64,000 bases of DNA from Bacteroidetes bacterium GWF2_40_14. GTDB taxonomy: Bacteria > Bacteroidota > Bacteroidia > Bacteroidales > UBA932. Both the position numbers and the translations under genes were made by a program. The stretch lies in the NCBI GenBank assembly GCA_001769195.1, contig MEOK01000014.1, forward strand, positions 1 to 64,000, written 5' to 3'. Shown piece after piece: positions 16,685 to 25,678 of this stretch; position 1 is the stretch's first letter, and every line of letters begins with the position of its first letter. The notes beneath the pieces were generated by a model. That model searched no databases. It worked only from the letters and a program-made list of their open reading frames with translations, and was not told where the DNA came from.

Positions 16685-18013
16685 ATGAAAAGAAGAAAGA
16701 GAGCGGGTCACCTTAAGATTTTCACAACATCACTTATTATAATTGCATTCATTACAATGGTTATTGCTACCAGGGTAATCTTTGCAAATGCAAGCAATAA
16801 CGCCGATAGTGGGGAGGTTGCAGAAGACGAATTTCCATTGGCTATTAATCACCTCTTGACTAATGATCTTTCAGACCTGCCGGAAGCAGAAAAACTAGAC
16901 GCTCAGATAGAAAAATTCATGAGGGAGTGGAGGATAAAGGGAGCCTCCATTGCAATAATGAAAGACGAGAAATTGATCTATACTAAAGGTTACGGCTGGG
17001 CCGATGAAGAGGACAGCGTAAGAACAGATGTACGTCATATATTCAGGATTGCTTCGCTTTCGAAACTTATCACAGCTACTACCATTATGACTTTGGTAGA
17101 AGACAATCTCATTAAGCTCTCTTCAAGACCTTTTGCAAAAGGGGGAATACTTGACCTTCCCCTGTTTAATAACATAAAAGACAAGCGCGTCCGTGATATT
17201 ACAATAGAAGACTTGCTGAGACACAGAGGGGGGTTTACACTAAGAGGAGGCGACCCCTTGTTTAATACTCCGCTTGTGAGGTCAAGGATGCATCTCGATT
17301 CCGTACCTGGCCCAGATGATGTGATTGCATATTCAATATCGCATAAGCTGGGGTTCACTCCCGGAAAGGGGACCAGATATTCCAACCTCGGCTATCTTAT
17401 CCTATCGAGAATTATTGAAGTTGTAAGTGGAATGAAATATGAGCAATATGTAAAGGAGAGGGTTCTTTTACCGGCTGGGATATATGACATGCACCAAGCA
17501 AAGAATTTCTATGAAGAGAAGTTCCCTAATGAAGTGAGATATTACGAGCCCGACAATGAAGAGCTTGTTGAAGCATATGATGGTAGCGGATCAATGAGAC
17601 CAAGATGTTATGGGGGAAACAATATTGAAGGGCTAATGGGGGCGGGAGCATGGGTCGCATCTCCGTCGGAACTTCTTCTGTTTGTTGCATCAATTGACGG
17701 GAAACCAAATGTTCCGGACATTATATCAAAGAAAAGCATCAATATGATGACCTCATGTCCTCCTCAGGTACTACCAATGGGCTGGGCAAAAGTAAATGCT
17801 AATGGCGACTGGTCAAGAACCGGAACACTATCCGGAACCAGTGCTCTGCTCAAATATCAGAGGGACGGATACTCGTGGGTACTAATCACAAATACAAGTT
17901 CATGGAAGGGGGCAAGGTTTCCCAGACACATTGACGCACTCTTCAATAAAGCTATGCAAAGGGTGATTGTATGGCCAGAGAGAAATCTTTTTGACACAAA
18001 GCCTCTACTCTGA
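16685..18013 (+). CDS. Serine hydrolase, beta-lactamase/class C family
   Basis: A 442-aa protein with an N-terminal membrane anchor (LIIIAFITMVIATRVIF) and a penicillin-binding-protein-like fold outside the cytoplasm. Catalytic motifs are S124-L-S-K127 (SxxK), Y232-S-N234 (YxN) and a C-terminal R-T-G in place of K/H-T-G. This is the broad Beta-lactamase (PF00144) group, which includes esterases, D-aminopeptidases and carboxypeptidases; the sequence does not say which. There is no evidence that it confers drug resistance. Its last 9 bases overlap the convergent TolC-family gene, so no terminator separates them. Confidence 0.88.
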   Translation: MKRRKRAGHLKIFTTSLIIIAFITMVIATRVIFANASNNADSGEVAEDEFPLAINHLLTNDLSDLPEAEKLDAQIEKFMREWRIKGASIAIMKDEKLIYTKGYGWADEEDSVRTDVRHIFRIASLSKLITATTIMTLVEDNLIKLSSRPFAKGGILDLPLFNNIKDKRVRDITIEDLLRHRGGFTLRGGDPLFNTPLVRSRMHLDSVPGPDDVIAYSISHKLGFTPGKGTRYSNLGYLILSRIIEVVSGMKYEQYVKERVLLPAGIYDMHQAKNFYEEKFPNEVRYYEPDNEELVEAYDGSGSMRPRCYGGNNIEGLMGAGAWVASPSELLLFVASIDGKPNVPDIISKKSINMMTSCPPQVLPMGWAKVNANGDWSRTGTLSGTSALLKYQRDGYSWVLITNTSSWKGARFPRHIDALFNKAMQRVIVWPERNLFDTKPLL

Positions 18014-19312
18014 TTGTCGGAACAACTCTCCTGCAAGAAGGTGAAGGGTTATCTCAGAAATTTTTGCCTGGTAGATTGCCTTTAGCCTTCTGTCAGATGC
18101 GTCCAGATATGAGAGTTGTATATCCCTGAACTCAATTCCCGACAAGGAGCCAAGTCTGTACTTCTCCAATGCGGCATCGAGATTAAGGTATGCGGCTTCT
18201 CTGTTTTCATCCTCGAATCCTATAAGTCTTAGATTGTTTATATAAACATTATAGAGCTGGTAAAGCTCACTTTCGAGATCCTGTTTTGCCTTAAGATAGA
18301 CAAGATTTGCATTCTCCTCTGAAATTCTGGCATTTTTCATCTTTCTGTTTATCTCGTTACGGTCGAATACAGGTATAGAAAAGGAGAGTCCCCAGTTAAA
18401 TCCGTTGGATTCATTATACTTCGACGGAAAAAACTGACTCTGGTTAAAATTATAGCCATACCCTGCAGTAAGGTCGAGAGACGGGTATCTGGAGGCTTTA
18501 GTTATCCTGGTGTCGAGATTAGCTATCCTCTCCCCTGCTCTCAGAGCTGCCAGCGATGTATTGTTCTCGTTAGCCAAAGCAACCAGCCTTTCAACTTCCA
18601 GTACCGGTTCTGCTATTATTGAATCTTTTATTATCGTTTTTGAATCAAGAGGAACATTCATCAGCCTGAAGATCTCAATATAGGCATTCTTCAGATTCTC
18701 CTTCTGCAGCAAAAGTTTAGAGGAGTCACTATTCAGGTATATTTTTGCCTGTTTGTACTCCAACCCCGAACTACTTCCTATGTTGAATCTTGTAAGTGAC
18801 TGATTATATCTTATCTGAGATATAGCAACCAGCTCCTCGAGAAGGTTCACCTGATTCTGAAGGCTTATAATGAGATAGTACTGTGCAGAAACCTGCATCA
18901 CCATATTCTCAGCTACAGATCTGAAATTATACTCCCCCTGGGCAAGAAGCTCCTTCTGTTTGTCTCTTGTTGCAAACATAGAAAAACCATCAAAAAGCTT
19001 CCAGCTTAAATTTGCGCTGTTTAATATTGCGCTGCCGGTTGATCTGCTGCTCTCCCGAGCTCCCTCATCTGTATAGTTGCGCTGCTCTAATCTGTTTGCA
19101 CTCTGTCTTGAGGAGAGCGTAACTGAAGGGAGAAACGGAGCAAGTGTCACATTGTTTTTTGCAATCTGGAGATTATTGTCCGATATTATAACCGAGAAAT
19201 TTGCTTCCAGAGCTCTTTTTATGCATTGCTCCAAAGTGACTTGCCCCAATGCCGGAGAGGCCAGCAAAGAGACTAGTATAGCAGTGACTAAGTATTTATT
19301 AAATATTCTCAT
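18005..19312 (-). CDS. TolC-family outer membrane efflux protein
   Basis: A 435-aa protein with a signal peptide (ends near SPALGQ) and two OEP repeats of long amphipathic helices, each opening in the style of TLEQCIKRALEANFSV. TolC-like trimers form the outer-membrane duct of tripartite pumps. It is the third gene of a fusion protein / RND pump / TolC operon; its start overlaps the RND gene by 14 bases. Length is normal for the family. Confidence 0.93.
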   Translation of the reverse strand: MRIFNKYLVTAILVSLLASPALGQVTLEQCIKRALEANFSVIISDNNLQIAKNNVTLAPFLPSVTLSSRQSANRLEQRNYTDEGARESSRSTGSAILNSANLSWKLFDGFSMFATRDKQKELLAQGEYNFRSVAENMVMQVSAQYYLIISLQNQVNLLEELVAISQIRYNQSLTRFNIGSSSGLEYKQAKIYLNSDSSKLLLQKENLKNAYIEIFRLMNVPLDSKTIIKDSIIAEPVLEVERLVALANENNTSLAALRAGERIANLDTRITKASRYPSLDLTAGYGYNFNQSQFFPSKYNESNGFNWGLSFSIPVFDRNEINRKMKNARISEENANLVYLKAKQDLESELYQLYNVYINNLRLIGFEDENREAAYLNLDAALEKYRLGSLSGIEFRDIQLSYLDASDRRLKAIYQAKISEITLHLLAGELFRQSE

Positions 19313-22300
19313 TGATTGTTTTTGAAGACGTTATGTAGGAGTACATGGCAGGAATGATATAAAGTGTGAAAAATGTCGAGAATATAAGACCTCCGGCAAC
19401 CGCCACACCCATTGATATCCTGCTTTCAGCACCGGCTCCTGTGGCAAATACCATAGGCAGAATTCCTAAGATTGTAGACAGGCTGGTCATCAAAATTGGT
19501 CTGAACCTGGAAGCAGCAGATTCCATAATAGCTTTGTAGATATCATCTCCCGCCTTTTTTCTTTGGTTTGCAAATTCTACCATAAGGATACCATTCTTGG
19601 AGACAAGGCCAATAAGCATTATGAGCCCAATCTGACTAAAGATATTCATTGTCTCACCAAAACTCCACAGGCATATAAGTGCACCAAACAGAGCCAGAGG
19701 AACGGTGAACATGATTATCAACGGATCCCGGAAGCTTTCGAACTGTGCTGCAAGTACAAGATAAATCAAAACGAGAGCAAGCAAGAATGCAAACAGCAGA
19801 CTTGATGTGCTCTCTACGAAATCTTTCGACTGGCCCGATAACTCTGTAGCAAAATTATTCGGATCAAGAACAACTCCGGAAATGCGATCCATCTCCTCTA
19901 TTCCCTGTCCGAGAGTATAACCCTTTGCGAGTGCAGCTGAGACAGTGGCAGACACAAAACGATTATATCTGTAAAGTTGCGGAGGGGTACTGCTCTCTTC
20001 CATTTTTATGAAATTGTCCAGTTGTATAAGTTCTCCCACATCGTTCCTTACGTATATATTTGCAAGGTCAACCGGTTTGTTTCTCATACTCTGGTCAATC
20101 TGACTCATAATCTGGTACTGTTTGCCGTTTCTTATAAAGTATCCTATCCTCTGCTCACTCATTGAGAGTTGGAGAGTCTGGGCAATATTCTGGATAGAGA
20201 CACCCATAAGAGATGTCTTGTCCCTGTCTATGGATATGCTAAGTTCCGGTTTCGTGAACCTGAGGTTTATGTCGGAGTTTGAGAAGACTTCGCTTTGAGC
20301 CACTTCCGACATAAATAGCGGAATTGCAGCCTTGAGGGAATCCAGATTTTTAGCCTGAATGACATATTGTACAGGCATCCCTCCTCTTCTCCCTCCGAAT
20401 GTCTGTTGTTGATTGACAAAACTCCTTGCCCCTGTCAGTCTTGCAACTTTTGGCGACAATTCGTCTGCTATCTCCTGTTGCGACCTCTTTCTTTTGTCCG
20501 GGCCAACCAGTGTCACTTGAAAGTTTGACCTGTTACCTCCACCCATTCCTACCATCTCAAGAACTCCTTCTTTTTCTGCTACCTCTCTATCTATTAGGTC
20601 GTACATCTCATCTGAATATTTCAACATATAGTCAAATGTTGCACCCTCTTGTGCAGTACTGGAGACAGAGAGCATAGATCTGTCCTCAAGCGGAGCCATT
20701 TCTGATGGTATTGACATCCAAAGCCATACAATTATTCCAAGTGCAACCAAAAGAAATACAGGTGCCAGCCAGCGCCTCTTCATAAAATTAGAGAGTGAAC
20801 TGGAATATGCTTTATTTAGCCAGACAAAGAAGGGCTCTGTAAACCTGTAGAATTTACCATCATCTACGCCTATCTTAAGCAGCTTGCTTGAGATCATAGG
20901 TGTGAATGTCAATGCTACAAATGCAGAGATAAGAATTGCTCCTGCAATTACAATTGAGAATTCACGGAAAAGACTGCCTGTCACCCCTTTTAAGAAGACG
21001 ATCGGGAAAAATACCGCTATAAGTGTTATAGTTGTAGATATAACTGCAAAGAAAATCTCTTTGGAACCCTCTATACTTGCCTGCTTAGGAGCCATTCCCT
21101 TCTCAATTTTCTGATAGATGTTCTCCATAACAACAATGGCATCATCCACCACAAGCCCGATAGCAAGCACTAGAGCAAGAAGAGTCAGAATATTAATGGA
21201 AAAACCGGCCATATACATTATGAAAAACGAGCCAATAAGAGATACCGGGATTGCGATTACAGGAATTATGGTTGTCCTCCAGTTTCTGAGGAAAATGAAG
21301 ATTATCATCACTACCAGAGCAAAAGCCTGAAATATTGTAGTCTTTACCTCTGATATTGAATCCCGTATAAATGTTGTATTATCGAACCCTGAACCAACTT
21401 CAATATCTTTTGGAAGAGACCTTTTTAGTTCTTCAACAGCTTTTTTTGCATCATCTACAATGCTTATATAGTTTGCTCCGGGTTGCGGTGTAAGAGCCAG
21501 GGCCACCATGGGTACTCCGTTTCTCTTTAGTATCGACCTTGTGTTTTCTGCATCAACCTCAGCAGTACCAATGTCAGAAAATCTTACGATTCTCTCCCCG
21601 TTCCTGGAAATTATAAGATTGTTGAAATCCTCCAGAGTCCTTAGTCTGCCGAGTGTTCTTACAGTAAGCTCCATAGTGGAACCCTCTATGGTTCCAGACG
21701 GAAGCTCTACGTTTTCTCTAGTTACTGCCTGACGGACATCCAGTGGGGTTATTTTATATGCGGCCAGCAGTAGCGGGTCCATTCTCATTCTGATAGAGTA
21801 CCTTTTGGAACCCCAAACACTAACACTGCTTACCCCGCTTATGGTCTGGAGCCTCTCCTTGAAATTCACCTCTGCATAGTCACTCAGGTCAATAATATTT
21901 CTGGTCTGGCTCTGAATGGTTATTGAATAAATGGGTTGTGCATCGGCATCGGATTTCTCCACTACAGGAGGATCTACATCCTGAGGGAGTCTTCTCATCG
22001 CTCCGGAAATTTTGTCCCTTACGTCATTTGCAGCTGTTTCCAGATCTACCTCAAGGTTGAACTCTATGTTCAGCGAACTGGATCCGTCCCTGCTAGAACT
22101 TGAGAGAGCCCTGATACCCGGTATGCCATTAACTGCAGCCTCAAGAGGCTCTGTTATTTGTGTTTCAATGACATCTGCATTAGCTCCCGGAAAGGAACAA
22201 CGGACTGATATAACCGGATTATCTACGCTCGGATAGTCTCTGACTCCAAGTGAGGTATAACCTATGGCACCAAAGATTAATATCAACAGACTCATTACAG

Positions 22301-22343
22301 TCGCCAATACCGGTCTGTTAATTGTTGTTGTAGAGATACTCAT
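19299..22343 (-). CDS. RND efflux transporter (AcrB/MdtB-like, HAE1 group)
   Basis: A 1014-aa inner-membrane pump with the RND pattern: N-terminal TM (RPVLATVMSLLILIFGAIGY), a large periplasmic loop, six TMs, a second loop and six more TMs. TM4 has the proton-relay Asp pair in LVLAIGLVVDDAIVVMENIY, and GGVLE-like repeats are replaced by typical HAE1 motifs (FPGANADVIETQITEPLEAAVNGIPG). The family exports amphiphilic compounds by proton antiport together with a membrane fusion protein and TolC; both partners flank it. The metal-site residues of CzcA pumps are not evident. Substrate unknown. Confidence 0.94.
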   Translation of the reverse strand: MSISTTTINRPVLATVMSLLILIFGAIGYTSLGVRDYPSVDNPVISVRCSFPGANADVIETQITEPLEAAVNGIPGIRALSSSSRDGSSSLNIEFNLEVDLETAANDVRDKISGAMRRLPQDVDPPVVEKSDADAQPIYSITIQSQTRNIIDLSDYAEVNFKERLQTISGVSSVSVWGSKRYSIRMRMDPLLLAAYKITPLDVRQAVTRENVELPSGTIEGSTMELTVRTLGRLRTLEDFNNLIISRNGERIVRFSDIGTAEVDAENTRSILKRNGVPMVALALTPQPGANYISIVDDAKKAVEELKRSLPKDIEVGSGFDNTTFIRDSISEVKTTIFQAFALVVMIIFIFLRNWRTTIIPVIAIPVSLIGSFFIMYMAGFSINILTLLALVLAIGLVVDDAIVVMENIYQKIEKGMAPKQASIEGSKEIFFAVISTTITLIAVFFPIVFLKGVTGSLFREFSIVIAGAILISAFVALTFTPMISSKLLKIGVDDGKFYRFTEPFFVWLNKAYSSSLSNFMKRRWLAPVFLLVALGIIVWLWMSIPSEMAPLEDRSMLSVSSTAQEGATFDYMLKYSDEMYDLIDREVAEKEGVLEMVGMGGGNRSNFQVTLVGPDKRKRSQQEIADELSPKVARLTGARSFVNQQQTFGGRRGGMPVQYVIQAKNLDSLKAAIPLFMSEVAQSEVFSNSDINLRFTKPELSISIDRDKTSLMGVSIQNIAQTLQLSMSEQRIGYFIRNGKQYQIMSQIDQSMRNKPVDLANIYVRNDVGELIQLDNFIKMEESSTPPQLYRYNRFVSATVSAALAKGYTLGQGIEEMDRISGVVLDPNNFATELSGQSKDFVESTSSLLFAFLLALVLIYLVLAAQFESFRDPLIIMFTVPLALFGALICLWSFGETMNIFSQIGLIMLIGLVSKNGILMVEFANQRKKAGDDIYKAIMESAASRFRPILMTSLSTILGILPMVFATGAGAESRISMGVAVAGGLIFSTFFTLYIIPAMYSYITSSKTINENI

Positions 22344-22349
22344 GAGAAA

Positions 22350-23453
22350 TTAAATATTTGTAGGAGTTACAGTTATGCCCTCCCGCAACTGCATAAGCCC
22401 GGTAGTGATTATTGTATCACCTTTTTCCACGCCTGAGAGAACCTCCATCATGTCGGCAGTTCTTGTTCCTGTCTGAATACTTATCATCTCTGCCTTTCCG
22501 TTTCTTACCATCCAGACCGACCGACCTTTGACATTAGGCACAACGGCCTGATTGGGTAGGAATATCTTAAGGGCTCCTCCTTTAGTATTGAGCATTACCT
22601 TTACAAACCTCCCCGGCTTTAGTAATCCGTCGGTGTTGTATACCCTGGCTCTCAGCATTACTGTTCTTGTCTTTACATCTATCTCCGGGTCAATGGCATA
22701 TACAAGGGCCGAGTAGGTCTTGCTTATACCTTCAAGTGTAAAATCTGCTTTTGTGCCCACTATATTGCTAGTGATATACTTCTCAGGAATTGAAAATTCA
22801 AGGATGAGGTTTGCAGCATCTACGATTGTTGCAATTTTGGAGTTTTGCATCAGCATTGCACCAAGACTTATGCTCCTGAATCCGATAACACCATCGAAGG
22901 GTGCTGTTATCTTCATTTTTTCTATTTTGATCTTTAATTGTTCTATATCCTGCTTGAGAACATTGAACTCAGTTGATACCTGGTCATAATCCTCCCTGCT
23001 GACTGCCTCTTTGCTCAGAAGTATTTTCTGCCTCCCAAGCTTCTCTTCGAGCAGAGTATACTGATATTCTGCTCTTCTGAGCTGGGCCTGCAGTTCATCG
23101 TCGTTAAGTCTGACAAGTACATCTCCTTTTTTTACAAACTGACCATCTTTAAAGTTAATGCTCACCACTCTGCCCGATAGCTCGCTCGCCATTTCTACCC
23201 TCTCCCTGGCAACCAGGGTGCCAGTTCTCATCAATCCGTCTTCAGATTGGTAATAATCTGCTATATACACAGAAACCGGCAAAGATTTTGCTCCTCCGCC
23301 ACGTTCTCTGTTATTGTCTTTTTTTGTTTTTATACCACCCTCCGGAAATGAACCATTATCCGTTTTCCTGAATAACGAATTGTATATTAAAAATGCTACA
23401 ATTAAAATGAGGGGTATACTAATGTACAGGAGATACTTTTGTGCCGTTTTCAT
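22350..23453 (-). CDS. HlyD-family periplasmic membrane fusion protein
   Basis: A 367-aa adaptor (start ATG at 23453; an in-frame TTG lies one codon upstream). N-terminal TM anchor (YLLYISIPLILIVAFLIY), then a barrel-sandwich hybrid (GRVVSINFKDGQFVKKGDVLVRL), a coiled-coil hairpin (LRRAEYQYTLLEEKLGRQKI onward), the second lipoyl half (KITAPFDGVIGFRSI) and a beta-barrel domain. It joins the RND pump to TolC across the periplasm. It lies 6 bases upstream of the pump gene and 72 bases downstream of the small CDGSH gene. Confidence 0.93.
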   Translation of the reverse strand: MKTAQKYLLYISIPLILIVAFLIYNSLFRKTDNGSFPEGGIKTKKDNNRERGGGAKSLPVSVYIADYYQSEDGLMRTGTLVARERVEMASELSGRVVSINFKDGQFVKKGDVLVRLNDDELQAQLRRAEYQYTLLEEKLGRQKILLSKEAVSREDYDQVSTEFNVLKQDIEQLKIKIEKMKITAPFDGVIGFRSISLGAMLMQNSKIATIVDAANLILEFSIPEKYITSNIVGTKADFTLEGISKTYSALVYAIDPEIDVKTRTVMLRARVYNTDGLLKPGRFVKVMLNTKGGALKIFLPNQAVVPNVKGRSVWMVRNGKAEMISIQTGTRTADMMEVLSGVEKGDTIITTGLMQLREGITVTPTNI

Positions 23454-23525
23454 CAAAGTTCAGTTTTACTTTTCTTTGACAATAAAGGTAACAAAAAGTT
23501 TAATCTATCCTGCTTTGTGGCTGTA

Positions 23526-23696
23526 CTATTTAGCGTGAGATCCGTCGCACCAGGGCTTATTGTTTGATTTTGTACATCTGCAGATATAGCAACTTGTCTT
23601 TTCCTCTTCCTTGCCGTCGGGATGGACGACAGTAGTGGTTCCCTCAACCTTGACGGGCCCGTTTTGGATTAATTTTAATATAACTTCTGTAGCCAT
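23526..23696 (-). CDS. Small CDGSH iron-sulfur protein
   Basis: This 56-aa protein is easily missed because of its size. The minus strand from ATG 23696 to TAG 23526 encodes a CDGSH domain: C39-R-C41-T-K-S44, then P48-W-C50-D51-G52-S53-H54. This matches the C-x-C-x2-S-x3-P-x-C-D-G-S-H signature, in which three Cys and one His bind a [2Fe-2S] cluster. Family members (mitoNEET-like) are redox- or cluster-transfer proteins; the role of the short bacterial forms is unclear. It has no signal peptide. It lies upstream of the efflux operon and divergent from the TrmH gene, with a TATATTTG promoter element 41 bases upstream of the start. Confidence 0.9.
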   Translation of the reverse strand: MATEVILKLIQNGPVKVEGTTTVVHPDGKEEEKTSCYICRCTKSNNKPWCDGSHAK

Positions 23697-23728
23697 AATT
23701 GTGTTAATTAAATTTTGGGTTTAATCAC

Positions 23729-23744
23729 TATCTTTACAAATATA
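23729..23744. promoter_or_regulatory. Back-to-back promoter elements for CDGSH (-) and TrmH (+) genes
   Basis: The minus strand has TATATTTG at 23737-23744, an exact TAnnTTTG match serving the CDGSH gene. The plus strand has TATCTTTA at 23729-23736, one base off consensus, 19 bases before the TrmH start codon. The two elements abut, so transcription in the two directions should compete. No clear -33 element was found for either. Confidence 0.45.
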
Positions 23745-23754
23745 ATAATAAAAA

Positions 23755-24294
23755 ATGTACAGAAAACTAAAAAATTGTGAATTAAGACGTTTGACTAAAG
23801 AGGAATTCAAGCAAACAAATAAGATTTCTGTAGTTCTTGTGCTGGACAATGTGAGAAGTCAGCACAACATTGGTGCAGCATTCAGGACAGCTGACGCATT
23901 CTCTCTCGAAAGGGTTGTATTGTGTGGTATTTGCGCAACTCCTCCATCTCCTGAGATTCATAAGTCTGCACTTGGAGCAGAGGAGAGTGTCGACTGGGTA
24001 TACAACGAGGATTCTCTGAGTGCTGTCAGGCAATTGAAGGAGCATGGCTATAAAATTGTATCTATCGAACAGACTGAGGATTCAACTATGCTTAATTCTG
24101 TCATTATAGAAGAGAGGGGTAAATATGCGCTGGTTTTCGGCAACGAGGTGAAAGGAGTTCAACAGGAGGTAGCCGATATAAGTGACTTGGTGGTTGAGAT
24201 CCCGCAATTTGGCACAAAACACTCGCTGAACGTATCTGTCAGTATAGGTATTGTTATATGGGAATTCGTAAAAATCATAAAATCCCTTAAGTAA
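23755..24294 (+). CDS. TrmH/SpoU-family RNA 2'-O-methyltransferase
   Basis: A 179-aa SPOUT methyltransferase that uses S-adenosylmethionine to methylate ribose in RNA. Motif 1 is DNVRSQHNIGAAFRTAD, with the catalytic Arg; motif 2 is VFGNEVKGV; motif 3 is IPQFGTKHSLNVSVS, which forms the knot. The protein is short and lacks the N-terminal L30-like domain of rRNA enzymes, so a tRNA target is likely but not proven. The moaA start codon follows its stop codon with no gap. Confidence 0.9.
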   Translation: MYRKLKNCELRRLTKEEFKQTNKISVVLVLDNVRSQHNIGAAFRTADAFSLERVVLCGICATPPSPEIHKSALGAEESVDWVYNEDSLSAVRQLKEHGYKIVSIEQTEDSTMLNSVIIEERGKYALVFGNEVKGVQQEVADISDLVVEIPQFGTKHSLNVSVSIGIVIWEFVKIIKSLK

Positions 24295-25095
24295 ATGGAA
24301 GATTGTTTTGGTCGCAAAATCACATACCTTAGAATATCCATAACAGACAGATGCAATCTCAGGTGCAGATATTGTATGCCGGAAGATGGCATCAATCTGC
24401 TTGACCGCTCTATGATACTATCATACAGTGAAATTGAAGATTTTACACGTATCGCTGTTGAAATGGGTATAGAAAAAGTAAGGATAACGGGAGGAGAGCC
24501 TCTTGTCAGAAAGGGAGTTGTCACTCTTATTGAAAGCCTGTCAAATATACATGGCATCAAGGATCTCTCTATGACCACCAATGGTGTTCTATTATCTGAA
24601 TATGCAGATGATCTCAAAAAAGCAGGACTAAAGAGGATAAATATCAGTCTGGACTCAGTTGATGCCGATAAATACCGGAAAATAACCCGGGGAGGAGATA
24701 TTAACCGGGTACTTGAAGGGATATCTGCAGCACAAAAAGTAGGCTTTAATCCGATAAAGTTGAATTGTGTGGTTGAGAATGATAGCAACGAAGAGGGTGC
24801 CAGAGGAGTGGCTGAATATGCTCTTAGAGAGAACCTTTCGGTGAGATATATTCCTCTGATGAATCTGAAAAGCGGTACCTTTGGCCGCGTTGAGGGTGGC
24901 GATGGAGGCAACTGTTCCGAATGCAGCCGGCTAAGACTCACTGCAACAGGGATGCTCAAACCTTGTCTTTTCAACGATATTGAATTCAATATAAGGGAGC
25001 TGGGAGCAGTGAGAGCCATAGAACTTGCGTTGCAACATAAACCGCACAGCGGTGGGAACAATAGTACCGGATGTTTTTATAATATAGGAGGATAA
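24295..25095 (+). CDS. moaA: GTP 3',8-cyclase MoaA, short form
   Basis: A 266-aa radical SAM enzyme for the first step of molybdopterin synthesis. The N-terminal cluster motif is CNLRCRYC, and the SAM-binding GGEPL is present. The C-terminal substrate cluster is C-S-E-C followed by 13 residues and Cys (SRLRLTATGMLKPC), with both GTP-contacting Arg residues, and the chain ends in the conserved Gly-Gly. The usual length is 320-340 aa; roughly 45-60 residues are missing between YIPLMNLKSG and NCSECSRL. All catalytic motifs remain, so it is probably functional. It starts right after the TrmH stop, and moaC follows 1 base on. Confidence 0.92.
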   Translation: MEDCFGRKITYLRISITDRCNLRCRYCMPEDGINLLDRSMILSYSEIEDFTRIAVEMGIEKVRITGGEPLVRKGVVTLIESLSNIHGIKDLSMTTNGVLLSEYADDLKKAGLKRINISLDSVDADKYRKITRGGDINRVLEGISAAQKVGFNPIKLNCVVENDSNEEGARGVAEYALRENLSVRYIPLMNLKSGTFGRVEGGDGGNCSECSRLRLTATGMLKPCLFNDIEFNIRELGAVRAIELALQHKPHSGGNNSTGCFYNIGG

Positions 25096-25096
25096 C

Positions 25097-25555
25097 ATGG
25101 AAAGCAACAAATTGAGCCATACAAATGATGACGGCATGGTCAAAATGGTTGATGTGGGAGAAAAGGATGTTTCTATAAGGATGGCCCGTGCAAAAGGTCA
25201 CATAACCCTTAGACAGGAAACAATCGATCTGATTATTGAGAATAACCTTAAGAAGGGCTCTGTACTTTCTTGTGCCCAGATTGCAGGAATTATGGCAGCC
25301 AAACGCTGCTCCGAACTCATTCCTCTGTGCCACCAGCTGATGCTTACAAAAATTGATGTGAGTCTTAATGTTGACAATACAGGTGTGTATGTAGAGAGTG
25401 TCGTCGGCTGTACGGGACAAACCGGAGCAGAGATGGAGGCACTTACTGCAGTAAGTGTTGCATTGCTTACTGTCTATGACATGTGCAAGGCAGTTGACAA
25501 GTCTATGGTCATAGATAATACTGAATTGATAGAAAAGAGAAAACAACTCCCTTGA
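25097..25555 (+). CDS. moaC: Cyclic pyranopterin monophosphate synthase MoaC
   Basis: A 152-aa enzyme that works after MoaA to give cyclic pyranopterin monophosphate. Family motifs AKRCSELIPLCHQL and GAEMEALTAVSVALLTVYDMCK are intact, including the Lys and Asp near the C-terminal DMCKAVDK. A clear TAGGAGGA ribosome binding site overlaps the moaA end. The stop codon lies inside one arm of a 13-bp inverted repeat that reaches the downstream terminator. Confidence 0.95.
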   Translation: MESNKLSHTNDDGMVKMVDVGEKDVSIRMARAKGHITLRQETIDLIIENNLKKGSVLSCAQIAGIMAAKRCSELIPLCHQLMLTKIDVSLNVDNTGVYVESVVGCTGQTGAEMEALTAVSVALLTVYDMCKAVDKSMVIDNTELIEKRKQLP

Positions 25556-25667
25556 AGTTTTTCATAAATAGCTGTCAACTACTTGTTTATAAAATTTTAT
25601 CCGATAATTTTTATACAAATAATTTTTTATAACCCTATATAACTGAAACATACAAAAAACTTCAAGG
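25550..25667. repeat. 13-bp inverted repeat spanning the moaC-mog gap
   Basis: CCTTGAAGTTTTT (25550-25562, overlapping the moaC stop) is the exact reverse complement of AAAAACTTCAAGG (25655-25667). The intervening 92 bases are AT-rich and include a 12-base palindrome (25589-25600). The right arm is also part of the terminator hairpin, so the two pairings exclude each other. Confidence 0.75.
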
Positions 25668-25678
25668 AAGTTTTTTTT
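25654..25678 (+). terminator. Rho-independent terminator after moaC
   Basis: Stem AAAAAACTTC (25654-25663) pairs with GAAGTTTTTT (25667-25676) around the 3-nt loop AAG and runs into eight T bases (25671-25678). It lies 18 bases before the MOSC-mog start codon, so it would block readthrough from moaC unless prevented. Confidence 0.75.

Noticed and set aside
16685-18013. Calling the serine hydrolase a drug-resistance beta-lactamase
   Set aside because: SxxK and YxN are shared by esterases and peptidases; the third motif is RTG and nothing points to antibiotics.
19299-23453. RND operon as a heavy-metal (Czc-type) pump
   Set aside because: The pump has the HAE1 Asp pair and N-terminus, and no metal-binding His-rich segment in the fusion protein.
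23453-23647. 64-codon minus-strand frame ending at the HlyD start
   Set aside because: It overlaps the CDGSH gene in another frame; the CDGSH frame has a complete metal motif and the other looks random.
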